A stretch of 22,761 bases of DNA from NS-12 sp045403215 (lineage in GTDB: Bacteria; Nitrospirota; Nitrospiria; Nitrospirales; NS-4), in contig JAXIOW010000150.1 of NCBI GenBank assembly GCA_045403215.1, positions 1 to 22,761 of the forward strand, given 5' to 3'. The notes under the pieces are model-generated. The model was not told the origin of the DNA. It searched no databases and was given only the letters and a program-made list of their open reading frames with translations. Below, in pieces: positions 1 through 6,768 of the stretch (position 1 is the first letter of the stretch; the number at the start of each line of letters is the position of its first letter). The position numbers were made by a program, and so were the translations under genes.

Positions 1-484
1 TGGTCGTTGTCTTGCCGTTGCTCCCGCTGACCGCCACTACCGGGATGGCGAAACGGCGACGGTGCGCACGAGCCAGCTCCTGAAACGCGCGGAGGGGGTC
101 CTCCACCTCGATCAGGAGCGCCTTCCACGGCGGCGCCTCTCGAGCGGGATGGGGCCCATTCACCCGGTGCATCTGCGGAGCAACGGGTACCCGCGCCCCT
201 CCCGCACCCACGAACCCTCGTCGCACGATCGCCCCGACGGCGCCCTTCTCCAGCGCGTCGGCCACGAACTGGTGACCATCAAAGCGGGTTCCGGTCAGCG
301 CCATGAACAGATCGCCGCGCCGGACCGTCCGCGAATCCGTCCAGATCCGTCGGATTGCCGTATTCGGCAAGCCCTGAGCCAGGACCCCTCCGGTGATCGT
401 AACTATTTTGTCGGTCGAGAACAGAGGCACGACTTCATCCAACTCCTGATCCGAACACTCCGTGGTCTGCAGCAGCAGACTCAT
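1..484 (-). CDS. murF: MurF, UDP-MurNAc-tripeptide:D-Ala-D-Ala ligase (N-terminal part, cut by window edge)
   Basis: This cytoplasmic ATP-dependent ligase adds D-Ala-D-Ala to UDP-MurNAc-tripeptide, completing the pentapeptide precursor. Translating the minus strand from the ATG at 484 gives 161 codons with no stop before the window edge. The order of domains fits MurF: an N-terminal substrate-binding domain (residues about 25-75, with TDSRTVRRGDLFMAL, the Mur-ligase 'DSR...G.LF.A' signature), then the start of the central ATPase domain with P-loop GSNGKTTT at about residues 154-161. The ATG overlaps the murE stop as ATGA (481-484), so translation is probably coupled. MurF is distinguished from MurE here by position in the cluster and by the downstream P-loop. 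Residues about 95-125 hold a Gly/Pro/Arg-rich stretch that looks longer than usual for the linker before the P-loop. The rest of the gene lies outside the window. Confidence 0.93.
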   Translation of the reverse strand, partial: MSLLLQTTECSDQELDEVVPLFSTDKIVTITGGVLAQGLPNTAIRRIWTDSRTVRRGDLFMALTGTRFDGHQFVADALEKGAVGAIVRRGFVGAGGARVPVAPQMHRVNGPHPAREAPPWKALLIEVEDPLRAFQELARAHRRRFAIPVVAVSGSNGKTTT

Positions 485-1971
485 CGGGCCAGAGCCTCGA
501 TGGCCTCCCGCGCCACCACGCGGTCATCAAAGGGGTGCTTCTCCTTCCCGATAATTTGGTAATCCTCATGCCCTTTCCCGGCAATCAGCACCAAATCGCC
601 GGGCTGTGCAAGCCGGATGGCCTCTGTAATCGCCGCGCGCCGATCCGTCTGGACCAGGTAGCGGCCGCGCCCCGTTTCCCGCACCCCGGCTTCCACGCCG
701 GGAAGAATCTCCCTGATGATAGCATCGGGATCCTCGGTGCGGGGATTGTCGGACGTGACCACCACGACATCGCTGTAGCGCGCGGCCACCCGCCCCATCT
801 TGGGCCGCTTGCCCCGATCCCGGTCGCCGCCACAGCCGAACACGGTGATGATCAGGCCGGACCTGACCGTCTGGGCCGTGGTCAGCAACCGGTCGAGCGC
901 ATCCTCGGTGTGGGCATAGTCGACGACCACCGTGAACGGCTGGCCGGCGTCCACCTGCTCGAACCGACCTGGGACATTCTTGAGCGCGGCGACTCCCGCG
1001 GCAATCGCCTCCAGCGGCACGCGCTGCGCCAGCCCGACCCCGACCGCCGCCAGGATATTGTGGACGTTGTGTCGGCCCACGAGTGAAGACCGGAGCGCGA
1101 CCGATCCCGCCGGCGTACGGGCCGTGAATCGCACGCCGCTCAGGGAAATCTGCACGTCTTCGGCGCGAAGATCGGCCGGACGATCGATGGCGTAGCTCCA
1201 CACCCTGGCCCGCGTTGCCTCGACGACGCGTCCACCGTAGGGATCGTCGTCGTTTACGATGGCGCGCGCCGCTGCGTCCAGAGCCGTGAAGAGCCGCAGC
1301 TTCGCACGAAAGTAGTCTTCCATGTCTGCATGGAAATCCAGGTGGTCCTGCGTAAGATTGGTGAACACCGCTGTCCCGAATTGGCATCCCGCCGTCCGAT
1401 CGAGCGCGAGCGCATGAGAGGAAATCTCCATCACCAGCGCCTGCATGCCCGCGTCCACCATTCTCCGAAGTAAGCCCTGTAATTCCAGCGCGCCGGGGGT
1501 CGTGTGGGTCGCTGCCACACGTTCTTCGCCGAACAGGTAAGCCACGGTGCCAATCAGTCCCACCCGCACGCCGGCGGCCTCCAGGATCGACTTGCAGAGA
1601 TAGGTCGTCGTCGTCTTCCCGTTGGTGCCGGTCACACCGATCATCCTCAGCCGGCGGGAGGGCCCCCCATGGAACCGACTTGCCAGGAGACCCAAGGCCC
1701 GGCGCGAGTCGCCAACCTGGATCACAGGCACCGCGATCGACGCCAGCGTCTCTCCGGACACCCGTCCCGTCTCCACCACGATCGCGCCGGCACCGGCCGC
1801 GACGGCCTGCGCGAGAAAGCGATGGCCGTCCGATTGCGTTCCCTTCACCGCGACGAACAGCCCGCCGGGGGACACCTGCCTCGAATCATCCGTGAGCCCG
1901 GTGATCTCCCGATCCAGACTGCCCTGCATCGTCACTCCATTGAGGACGTCCGTGCATTCCCGAAGTCTCAT
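481..1971 (-). CDS. murE: MurE, UDP-MurNAc-L-Ala-D-Glu:meso-diaminopimelate ligase
   Basis: MurE adds the third stem-peptide residue to UDP-MurNAc-dipeptide in the cytoplasm. The 496-aa protein has the normal family length and three Mur-ligase domains. The N-terminal UDP-binding domain contains TDDSRQVSPGGLFVA (27-41). The P-loop is GTNGKTTT (115-122). The central domain has the conserved His/Asp segment near 184-215 and a lysine in YFRAK (224), the expected carbamylated residue. The C-terminal domain has DNPRTEDP (408-415). DNPR is the known signature for meso-diaminopimelate rather than lysine, so the murein is probably DAP-type. The ATG at 1971 overlaps the ftsI stop by ATGA, and the stop overlaps the murF ATG in the same way. 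Confidence 0.97.
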   Translation of the reverse strand: MRLRECTDVLNGVTMQGSLDREITGLTDDSRQVSPGGLFVAVKGTQSDGHRFLAQAVAAGAGAIVVETGRVSGETLASIAVPVIQVGDSRRALGLLASRFHGGPSRRLRMIGVTGTNGKTTTTYLCKSILEAAGVRVGLIGTVAYLFGEERVAATHTTPGALELQGLLRRMVDAGMQALVMEISSHALALDRTAGCQFGTAVFTNLTQDHLDFHADMEDYFRAKLRLFTALDAAARAIVNDDDPYGGRVVEATRARVWSYAIDRPADLRAEDVQISLSGVRFTARTPAGSVALRSSLVGRHNVHNILAAVGVGLAQRVPLEAIAAGVAALKNVPGRFEQVDAGQPFTVVVDYAHTEDALDRLLTTAQTVRSGLIITVFGCGGDRDRGKRPKMGRVAARYSDVVVVTSDNPRTEDPDAIIREILPGVEAGVRETGRGRYLVQTDRRAAITEAIRLAQPGDLVLIAGKGHEDYQIIGKEKHPFDDRVVAREAIEALAR

Positions 1972-3683
1972 CGCGCTGCAAGAGTCTGACGTTGCTCCGT
2001 TTTCGGCACGATGCCCAGATGGCGAACAGCCTGCGCCGCAATCCGCTGGAAGACGGGTGCCGCCACGGTGCCTCCCCAGTGCTCGGTTTGCGGTTCATCC
2101 ACCACGACCAGGATGGCCAGCTTGGGATCGTCCGCCGGCAGGAACCCGACGAACGAGCTGACCGTCCGCGTCGCCGAATAGCCTCCGGTGAGCGGATCGA
2201 TCTTCTGCGCGGTCCCGGTCTTGCCGGCCACATCGTACCCGGGCACGGCCCCGAGCATGCCGGTGCCGCCGGGCAGGACGGCTCCACGCATGATCTCGGT
2301 CAGGTCCCTGGCTGTTTTCGTGGAGATGGGGCGGCGGCGGACGACCGGCTCGAAGCGAGCCACGGTCACCCCGGTCGAGGATCGGACCTCGGACACCACG
2401 TAGGGCCGCATCAGCCATCCTCCGTTCGCAATGGCCGACACCGCCATCGCCAACTGCAAGGAGGTCACTCCGATCTCCTGACCCATGGCGATCGAAGCCC
2501 GCGTGCGGCGGCTCCAGTCGCGGAGTTCCTTGGTCAGGCCCCGCTGTTCTCCCGTCAGATCGATGTCCGTCTTTTCACCAAACCCGAAGGCGTTGATGTA
2601 CCGGGCGAGCGTCTTCGGCGCCAGCTGTTGCACCACCTTGATCATCCCGATGTTGCTGGACCGCTGAAGGACTTGGGCGAAGGTCATCCACCCGTTCTTG
2701 CGGTGATCGTGAACCACCGTGTTCTCCACGACGTACTGGCCGTTCTCGCCGTAGATGAACTCGCCCGGCGAGACCAGTTTCTCTTCGAGCGCCGCCGCTG
2801 CGGCCACAAGCTTGAACGTCGAGCCAGGCTCGTACGCGTCGTTGATGGCGCGGTTACGCCACAGGTTCGGATCCGACTTGGGCTCATTGGGATCGAAGGT
2901 CGGCCGCACCGCCATGGCCAGGATCGCGCCGGTCTTCGGTGCCACCACGATGACGACGCCCGAGGCTGCCCTCGTGCGCGTGACCGCCTCGGCCAGCTCC
3001 TGCTCCGCCATATATTGAATCACCTCATCGATCGTGAGGACCAGATCCTTGCCCGGGGACGGCGCGACGTAATTGAGCCCTTTGGGGAACACGGCCCCGC
3101 CGAAGGCATCTCGTTCTACCACCAGCCGGCCCCGCTCGCCCCGCAGCACAGCATCGTACCGCCGTTCCAGCCCCTCCAGGCCTTGGTTGTCGATATCGCC
3201 GAACCCGAGGACGTGTGACAGCATGGCACCTTTGGGATAGAACCGACGCCCCTCAGGAATTACCCCGACGCCAGCGAGGGAAAGGCCCTGCAGCCCCTCC
3301 GCCCGCTCGGGCGCGAGGTGCCGTTGCAACCAGACAAAGTCCCGCTCGCTCTTCAACTTGGCTTCCAGTTGCCGCGCGTCCGCCTTGAGCACACGGCTGA
3401 GACGGACGGCCGTGGTCCGGGGGTCCGACACGTATTTCGGAGCGCCGAAGACCGACGGCACCTCCATGGTGATCGCTAAGATTTTACCGTTGCGATCGAA
3501 GATCGCGCCACGCCCACCCTCCACCGTGAGCATCTTCTGGCGCTGGCGGTCGGCCAGATGGGCCAACTCCTCCGCGCGGAGTACCTGCAACTGGAACAGG
3601 CGGCCCAGGGCAACGAGAAAGCCAAGGCCCAGCAGGACCCCGGCCACGACTGTCCGCCAGCGTCTGGCATCCTCTTCCATCAT
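1968..3683 (-). CDS. ftsI: FtsI/PBP3-type septal peptidoglycan transpeptidase
   Basis: A class B penicillin-binding protein that cross-links septal peptidoglycan in partnership with FtsW. It has 571 aa, normal for the family. A single transmembrane helix lies at about residues 11-33, followed by the PBP dimerisation domain (about 50-210) and the transpeptidase domain (about 240-555). The three active-site motifs are present: SxxK as STFK (288-291, catalytic Ser288), SxN as SSN (342-344), and KTG (488-490). No C-terminal PASTA domain is seen. Two adjacent ATGs (3683 and 3680) could start it. A purine-rich GAGAGAGGG about 13 bases upstream lies inside the end of ftsL. The gap to ftsL is 19 bp, and the stop overlaps murE. 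Confidence 0.96.
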   Translation of the reverse strand: MMEEDARRWRTVVAGVLLGLGFLVALGRLFQLQVLRAEELAHLADRQRQKMLTVEGGRGAIFDRNGKILAITMEVPSVFGAPKYVSDPRTTAVRLSRVLKADARQLEAKLKSERDFVWLQRHLAPERAEGLQGLSLAGVGVIPEGRRFYPKGAMLSHVLGFGDIDNQGLEGLERRYDAVLRGERGRLVVERDAFGGAVFPKGLNYVAPSPGKDLVLTIDEVIQYMAEQELAEAVTRTRAASGVVIVVAPKTGAILAMAVRPTFDPNEPKSDPNLWRNRAINDAYEPGSTFKLVAAAAALEEKLVSPGEFIYGENGQYVVENTVVHDHRKNGWMTFAQVLQRSSNIGMIKVVQQLAPKTLARYINAFGFGEKTDIDLTGEQRGLTKELRDWSRRTRASIAMGQEIGVTSLQLAMAVSAIANGGWLMRPYVVSEVRSSTGVTVARFEPVVRRRPISTKTARDLTEIMRGAVLPGGTGMLGAVPGYDVAGKTGTAQKIDPLTGGYSATRTVSSFVGFLPADDPKLAILVVVDEPQTEHWGGTVAAPVFQRIAAQAVRHLGIVPKTEQRQTLAAR

Positions 3684-3702
3684 GGCAGACGCCGGCCCTC
3701 TC

Positions 3703-4014
3703 TCATCGGGTATGCGACGCCCGGACCACGCGACCGGCCGGCTCGTTCCTCGATGGCGGCGGAACGCCCTGCACCAGCACGACCTGATTGTACCGGGGCC
3801 GCGTCATGCCAAGCCGAGACACCGCCACCCGTTCGATCTGATCCGGCGCGGTCAACCGGGCAAGCTCCAGCTTCAAGGTTTTCTGTTCCTGCTGCATCTG
3901 CTTCTTCCTTACCTGGAGCTGCTCAATCGCGTACCCGGTCCGGTAGATATCCATTTTCTCCCACACGGCGCCGAGCGCGAGCGCTAACAACACCATTCCG
4001 GTCAGGAATTTCAT
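3703..4014 (-). CDS. ftsL: FtsL-like cell-division membrane protein
   Basis: A small bitopic divisome protein expected to form a coiled-coil complex with FtsB/DivIC and FtsQ. Starting at the ATG at 4014 gives 103 aa: a transmembrane helix at residues 2-18, then a heptad-like coiled-coil stretch at about 29-54 (EQLQVRKKQMQQEQKTLKLE). The segment after it, APDQIERVAVSRLGM, is typical of FtsL ('...I...A...LGM'). The open frame extends further upstream to 4080, but the ATG at 4014 is preferred because it overlaps the rsmH stop as ATGA and puts the membrane helix at the N-terminus. Sequence conservation in this family is low, so the call rests on size, topology, the LGM motif and position between rsmH and ftsI. 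Confidence 0.88.
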   Translation of the reverse strand: MKFLTGMVLLALALGAVWEKMDIYRTGYAIEQLQVRKKQMQQEQKTLKLELARLTAPDQIERVAVSRLGMTRPRYNQVVLVQGVPPPSRNEPAGRVVRASHTR

Positions 4015-4928
4015 GCGGCGGCCTCCAGCGCCGCCAGCACCCGCAGCTTGGCGCTGCGGGCACGGGGATTCTCGTCGCATTCCTGGGCCGACGGTGCGAG
4101 CGGGCGCTTGGTCAGGATGGTGAAACCCGCCCCGGGTTCCTGCGCCAGCGCCCGGAACGTCTGCTTCACGATGCGGTCTTCGAGCGAATGGAAGGCGAGG
4201 ACCACAAGCCGAGCGCCGGGACGCAACAGCGAGGCGATCTGTCGCAGCGCCGGTTCGAGGCTTTCAAGTTCGCGATTTACGGCGATCCGTAACGCTTGAA
4301 AGGTCCGCGTGGCGAAATGGAGCCGTCCGTACAGGTACGCCGGCGGCACCATTTCTCTGATGACCTCGACCAACGCCAGTGTCGTCAGAATGGGGCTTTG
4401 GGCCCGCCGCCGGACGATCCCCTTGGCGATGCGTCGTGCGTAGCGTTCCTCTCCATGTTCCTGAAGGATCCGGACCAGCTCCTTCTCCGGCAGGCAATTG
4501 ACGAGATCCGCAGCCGTCACGGAGTCTCGCGCGTCCATCCGCATGTCCAGCGGTCCGTCCGCCAGAAAACTGAACCCCCGGGCGGGCGCGTCCAACTGCA
4601 TGGAGGAGACGCCAAGGTCCAGCAGGGCGCCATCGAGATTGCGCCCCGTCGTCTCCCGCACCACACGCGGGGCATCGCCATAGGCAGCCTGCACGATCAC
4701 CGCCCGATCGCCGTACGGGAGGAGCGTCTGCCGGGCCGTCGCCACTGCCGCTGCGTCACGATCCAACCCGACAATCCGCCCATCCGGTCCGCTCGCCTCA
4801 AGGATGGCCACGCTATGGCCTCCCGCCCCGATCGTCCCGTCGAGATAGATCCCTCCGGCCCTTGGTTGCAGCCAGGCCAACACTTCTTGCAGCATCACAG
4901 GGCGGTGCATGACTCCAATCCCGAACAC
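4011..4928 (-). CDS. rsmH: RsmH (MraW), 16S rRNA m4C1402 N4-methyltransferase
   Basis: This SAM-dependent enzyme methylates N4 of C1402 in 16S rRNA and is normally near the head of the dcw cluster. The motifs are clear: GTIGAGGHS (31-39, SAM-binding), LDRDAAA (55-61), DLGVSSMQLD (104-113), RGFSF and DGPLDMRMD (117-132), and LAFHSLEDRIVK near residue 250. The annotated start is a GTG at 4928 (305 aa). An ATG at 4910 gives MHRPVMLQEVL, which matches the usual family N-terminus well and may be the true start (299 aa). Neither has a well-spaced Shine-Dalgarno sequence, so coupling to the small ORF that stops 9 bp upstream is plausible. The 3' end overlaps ftsL by ATGA. Confidence 0.95.
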   Translation of the reverse strand: MFGIGVMHRPVMLQEVLAWLQPRAGGIYLDGTIGAGGHSVAILEASGPDGRIVGLDRDAAAVATARQTLLPYGDRAVIVQAAYGDAPRVVRETTGRNLDGALLDLGVSSMQLDAPARGFSFLADGPLDMRMDARDSVTAADLVNCLPEKELVRILQEHGEERYARRIAKGIVRRRAQSPILTTLALVEVIREMVPPAYLYGRLHFATRTFQALRIAVNRELESLEPALRQIASLLRPGARLVVLAFHSLEDRIVKQTFRALAQEPGAGFTILTKRPLAPSAQECDENPRARSAKLRVLAALEAAA

Positions 4929-4937
4929 GTTCCATCA

Positions 4938-5045
4938 TCAGCGGCCAACAATATGCAGGAAGGTTTCGGGCCCCTGTTGGCCGAAGTAGACCCCGCAGAC
5001 GAACGCGAGCCCCACAATGGTGAGCATCCCCACGAATTTCAGCAT
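4938..5045 (-). CDS. 35-aa hydrophobic membrane peptide at the head of the dcw cluster
   Basis: A short ORF read directly from the minus strand: ATG at 5045, tandem TGA stops at 4938-4940 and 4935-4937. The product begins MLKFVGMLTIVGLAFVCGVY and continues FGQQGPETFLHIVGR. One predicted transmembrane helix covers about residues 4-21; the remaining tail is short and polar. A strong ribosome-binding site, AAGGGGGGG, sits 6 bases before the ATG, and rsmH starts 9 bp after the first stop. The ORF lies downstream of two promoter-like elements and the GTGG repeats. I do not recognise a family and assign no function. The position is where mraZ usually lies, but at 35 aa it cannot be MraZ. Confidence is limited because the ORF is short; the start signal and membrane-peptide composition argue that it is real. 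Confidence 0.62.
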   Translation of the reverse strand: MLKFVGMLTIVGLAFVCGVYFGQQGPETFLHIVGR

Positions 5046-5181
5046 CTTGTTCCCCCCCTTCTATTGCCTGTCTCAGACAACGACAACTCGGTCCCTTCAA
5101 CCGCATCCGGCATCGTTGACGGGCTCTGTGACACGCGCGAACTCATCATCCGTCATTCTAACGTGTTATCACTAGGATAGA

Positions 5182-5206
5182 ACCACTCATTCCCACTTTC
5201 ACCCAC
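5182..5206 (-). promoter_or_regulatory. MraZ-type operator: three GTGG repeats with 10-bp period
   Basis: On the minus strand, GTGGGTGAAA, GTGGGAATGA and GTGGTTCTAT follow one another, with the GTGG cores starting exactly 10 bp apart (plus-strand cccac at 5202-5206 and 5192-5196, accac at 5182-5186). MraZ, the transcriptional regulator of dcw clusters, is known to bind direct GTGGG-type repeats of this spacing in mraZ promoters. Here the array lies just after the predicted start of promoter P2, where a bound protein would block transcription. Assignment to MraZ is by motif resemblance only. Confidence 0.65.
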
Positions 5207-5218
5207 TAGTTTGGCGAC

Positions 5219-5246
5219 AGTATACCCGCGATTCCTTGGTTGTCAA
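5219..5246 (-). promoter_or_regulatory. Sigma70-type promoter P2 of the dcw cluster
   Basis: On the minus strand, TTGACA (5246-5241), a 16-bp spacer, and TATACT (5224-5219). Both boxes are close to consensus. Immediately upstream lies an AT-rich block (5247-5267, minus-strand TTTAAAATGCATAAATTTTT) in the place of an UP element. The predicted start of transcription is near 5212. Confidence 0.72.
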
Positions 5247-5267
5247 GAAAAATTTATGCATTTTAAA

Positions 5268-5296
5268 TGGATAGGAAAGCTGTCAGGGTATGTCAA
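5268..5296 (-). promoter_or_regulatory. Possible upstream promoter P1 of the dcw cluster
   Basis: On the minus strand, TTGACA (5296-5291), a 17-bp spacer, and TATCCA (5273-5268). The -35 box is perfect and the -10 weaker. The -35 is embedded in an inverted repeat (5284-5301), so a repressor or activator could act here. Confidence 0.45.
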
Positions 5297-5301
5297 CCCT
5301 G
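5284..5301. promoter_or_regulatory. Perfect inverted repeat over the P1 -35 box
   Basis: CAGGGT and ACCCTG are perfect 6-bp arms separated by a 6-base spacer. The arms flank and overlap the TTGACA of P1. The size and symmetry would suit a dimeric DNA-binding protein; which one is unknown. Confidence 0.4.
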
Positions 5302-5308
5302 TGGATAA
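5300..5308 (-). promoter_or_regulatory. Consensus DnaA box
   Basis: The minus strand reads TTATCCACA, an exact match to the high-affinity DnaA box. It lies directly upstream of promoter P1 and touches the inverted repeat. It is the only exact match I noticed in the window. A single box can occur by chance, but its placement in the division-cluster promoter is suggestive. Confidence 0.4.
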
Positions 5309-5383
5309 TTACCCTGCCCTCGAAGGCCGACTGACTGGGAATCATGCAAGGGAGCCTGGAAGGCGTGAACCCAGATTTAGTAC

Positions 5384-6679
5384 TTAGGGGTAGATCTTAT
5401 ACAACATGCGGGGGAACGGGATGGTCTCCCGGACATGCTCCAGCCCGCAGATCCAGGCCACCGCCCGCTCGATACCCATCCCGAAACCGGCATGCGGGAC
5501 CGTTCCGAACGTGCGCAGGTCCACGTACCACCGGAAGGCGTCTTCGGGCAACCGGTGGGCTCGCAGGCGCGCGAGCAGCTTGTCGCGCTCGTGGATGCGT
5601 TGCCCTCCGCCGATGATCTCGCCGTACCCTTCTGGGGCCAGCACGTCCATGCATAGAGCCAGATCCGGGTTCTCGGGATCGTTTTGCATGTAGAACGCCT
5701 TCAAGGCCGTTGGATAGCGGTGGATGATCACCGGGCGGTCGAACTCATTGGAGAGGATCGTCTCCTCGTCCCCGCCGAAGTCGTCGCCAGGGCGGATCGC
5801 GTTGCCTTTCCTTTGCAGCCGTTCTACTGCTTCGGCGTAGGTGATCCGGGGAAACGGCGGGACGACGGCCTCCAGCTTCTTCACGTCCCGTTCCAGGACT
5901 TTCAATTCCTCTCGCCGACGCTCAAGCACGCGGGCGACGATAGACGTCAGGAACTCCTCGGCCAGCGTCATGACGTCGGCGAGCTCCGCAAAGGCGACCT
6001 CCGGCTCCACCATCCAGAACTCCATGAGATGGCGCCTCGTTTTGGACTTCTCGGCCCGGAAGGTGGGGCCGAAACAATACACCTTGCCGAACGCCGCAGC
6101 GGTCGCTTCGTTGTACAGCTGACCGCTCTGGGTCAGATAGGCCTTTTCGCCGAAATAATCGGTCTCGAACAGCGTGGTCGTCCCCTCGCAGGCGTTCGGG
6201 GTGAAGATGGGCGTGTCGATCAGGAGGAACCCGTGGTCATCGAAAAAATCGCGGCAGGCGCGGATGATCTCATGACGGATGCGCAGGATCGCCTGCTGGC
6301 GGTGGGATCGGATCCAAAGATGCCGATGTTCCATGAGGAAGCCGGTCCCGTGCTCTTTGGGCTGGATCGGGAACTCTTCCGGAACGAGCTGGAGCACCTC
6401 CAGCCGGTTGACGTGCAGCTCGTGCCCGCCCGGCGCTCGCGCGTCGGCCTGAACGGTTCCGGTCAGCACGAGGGACGACTCTTGGGTCAGCCGGCTGGTC
6501 AGCTCGAACGCGTCGTCCCCGACCGCCGCCTTGCTGATGACGGCCTGAATGTCGCCCGTCCCGTCCCGCACGACCAGGAACGCGATCTTGCCTCCGACCC
6601 GCTTGTGGCGAAGCCATCCCCGAACCGTCGCCTCTTGCCCCGCATACCGTGCAATATCTTTGACATCCGAGACCGGCAT
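5384..6679 (-). CDS. asnS: Asparaginyl-tRNA synthetase
   Basis: Charges tRNA-Asn with asparagine in the cytoplasm. The 431-aa protein has normal family length. The N-terminal OB-fold anticodon-binding domain covers about 15-105 (VRGWLRHKRVGGKIAFLVVRDGTG), followed by the class IIb catalytic core. Class II motif 2 is seen around FRAEKSKTRRHLMEF and motif 3 as GFGMGIERAVAWI (about 398-412). The segment FTPNACEGTTTLF before the QSGQLY stretch, and the AEKS rather than AEDS in motif 2, favour AsnRS over AspRS. It stands alone, divergent from the lipoprotein gene. The ATG at 6679 has no Shine-Dalgarno sequence and lies about 7 bases after a good -10 box, so the transcript may be leaderless. Confidence 0.95.
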   Translation of the reverse strand: MPVSDVKDIARYAGQEATVRGWLRHKRVGGKIAFLVVRDGTGDIQAVISKAAVGDDAFELTSRLTQESSLVLTGTVQADARAPGGHELHVNRLEVLQLVPEEFPIQPKEHGTGFLMEHRHLWIRSHRQQAILRIRHEIIRACRDFFDDHGFLLIDTPIFTPNACEGTTTLFETDYFGEKAYLTQSGQLYNEATAAAFGKVYCFGPTFRAEKSKTRRHLMEFWMVEPEVAFAELADVMTLAEEFLTSIVARVLERRREELKVLERDVKKLEAVVPPFPRITYAEAVERLQRKGNAIRPGDDFGGDEETILSNEFDRPVIIHRYPTALKAFYMQNDPENPDLALCMDVLAPEGYGEIIGGGQRIHERDKLLARLRAHRLPEDAFRWYVDLRTFGTVPHAGFGMGIERAVAWICGLEHVRETIPFPRMLYKIYP

Positions 6680-6685
6680 GGGCCG

Positions 6686-6714
6686 AGTCTATCTCAGGGG
6701 CACGGTCGGCGCAA
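6686..6714 (-). promoter_or_regulatory. Promoter of asnS, predicting a leaderless transcript
   Basis: On the minus strand, TTGCGC (6714-6709), a 17-bp spacer, and TAGACT (6691-6686). The expected transcription start, about 7 bases downstream of the -10 box, coincides with the A of the asnS ATG at 6679. The bases between (CGGCCC) contain no ribosome-binding site. Confidence 0.5.
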
Positions 6715-6730
6715 GACGGAGACCGCCTGA

Positions 6731-6759
6731 TTGCGCCGCCGACGCTGACTCAGTACAAT
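6731..6759 (+). promoter_or_regulatory. Promoter of the VCBS lipoprotein gene
   Basis: TTGCGC (6731-6736), a 17-bp spacer, and TACAAT (6754-6759). The ATG at 6769 begins 9 bases after the -10 box, leaving almost no leader. The -35 sequence is identical to that of the divergent asnS promoter. Confidence 0.45.
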
Positions 6760-6768
6760 ACCCACTTT

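Larger units (their letters stand above)
5046..5383. other. Non-coding control region upstream of the dcw cluster
   Basis: This 338-bp stretch separates the asnS stop from the 35-aa ORF. In minus-strand order it holds about 75 bp with no clear signal, a DnaA box, an inverted repeat with promoter P1, an AT-rich block with promoter P2, three 10-bp-spaced GTGG-type repeats, and then an untranslated leader of about 135 bp. I see no convincing rho-independent terminator for asnS. The stretch at 5247-5267 is much more AT-rich than the flanking genes, as expected of a strong promoter. Confidence 0.7.

Noticed and set aside
62..562. Long plus-strand open frame opposite murF and murE
   Set aside because: The minus strand carries clear Mur-ligase motifs; this is an antisense shadow typical of high-GC DNA.
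5097..5156. 19-codon ORF (minus strand) in the dcw leader, beginning MTDDEFARV
   Set aside because: No ribosome-binding site, not hydrophobic and unlike MraZ; more likely a chance ORF in the leader, though an upstream ORF cannot be excluded.
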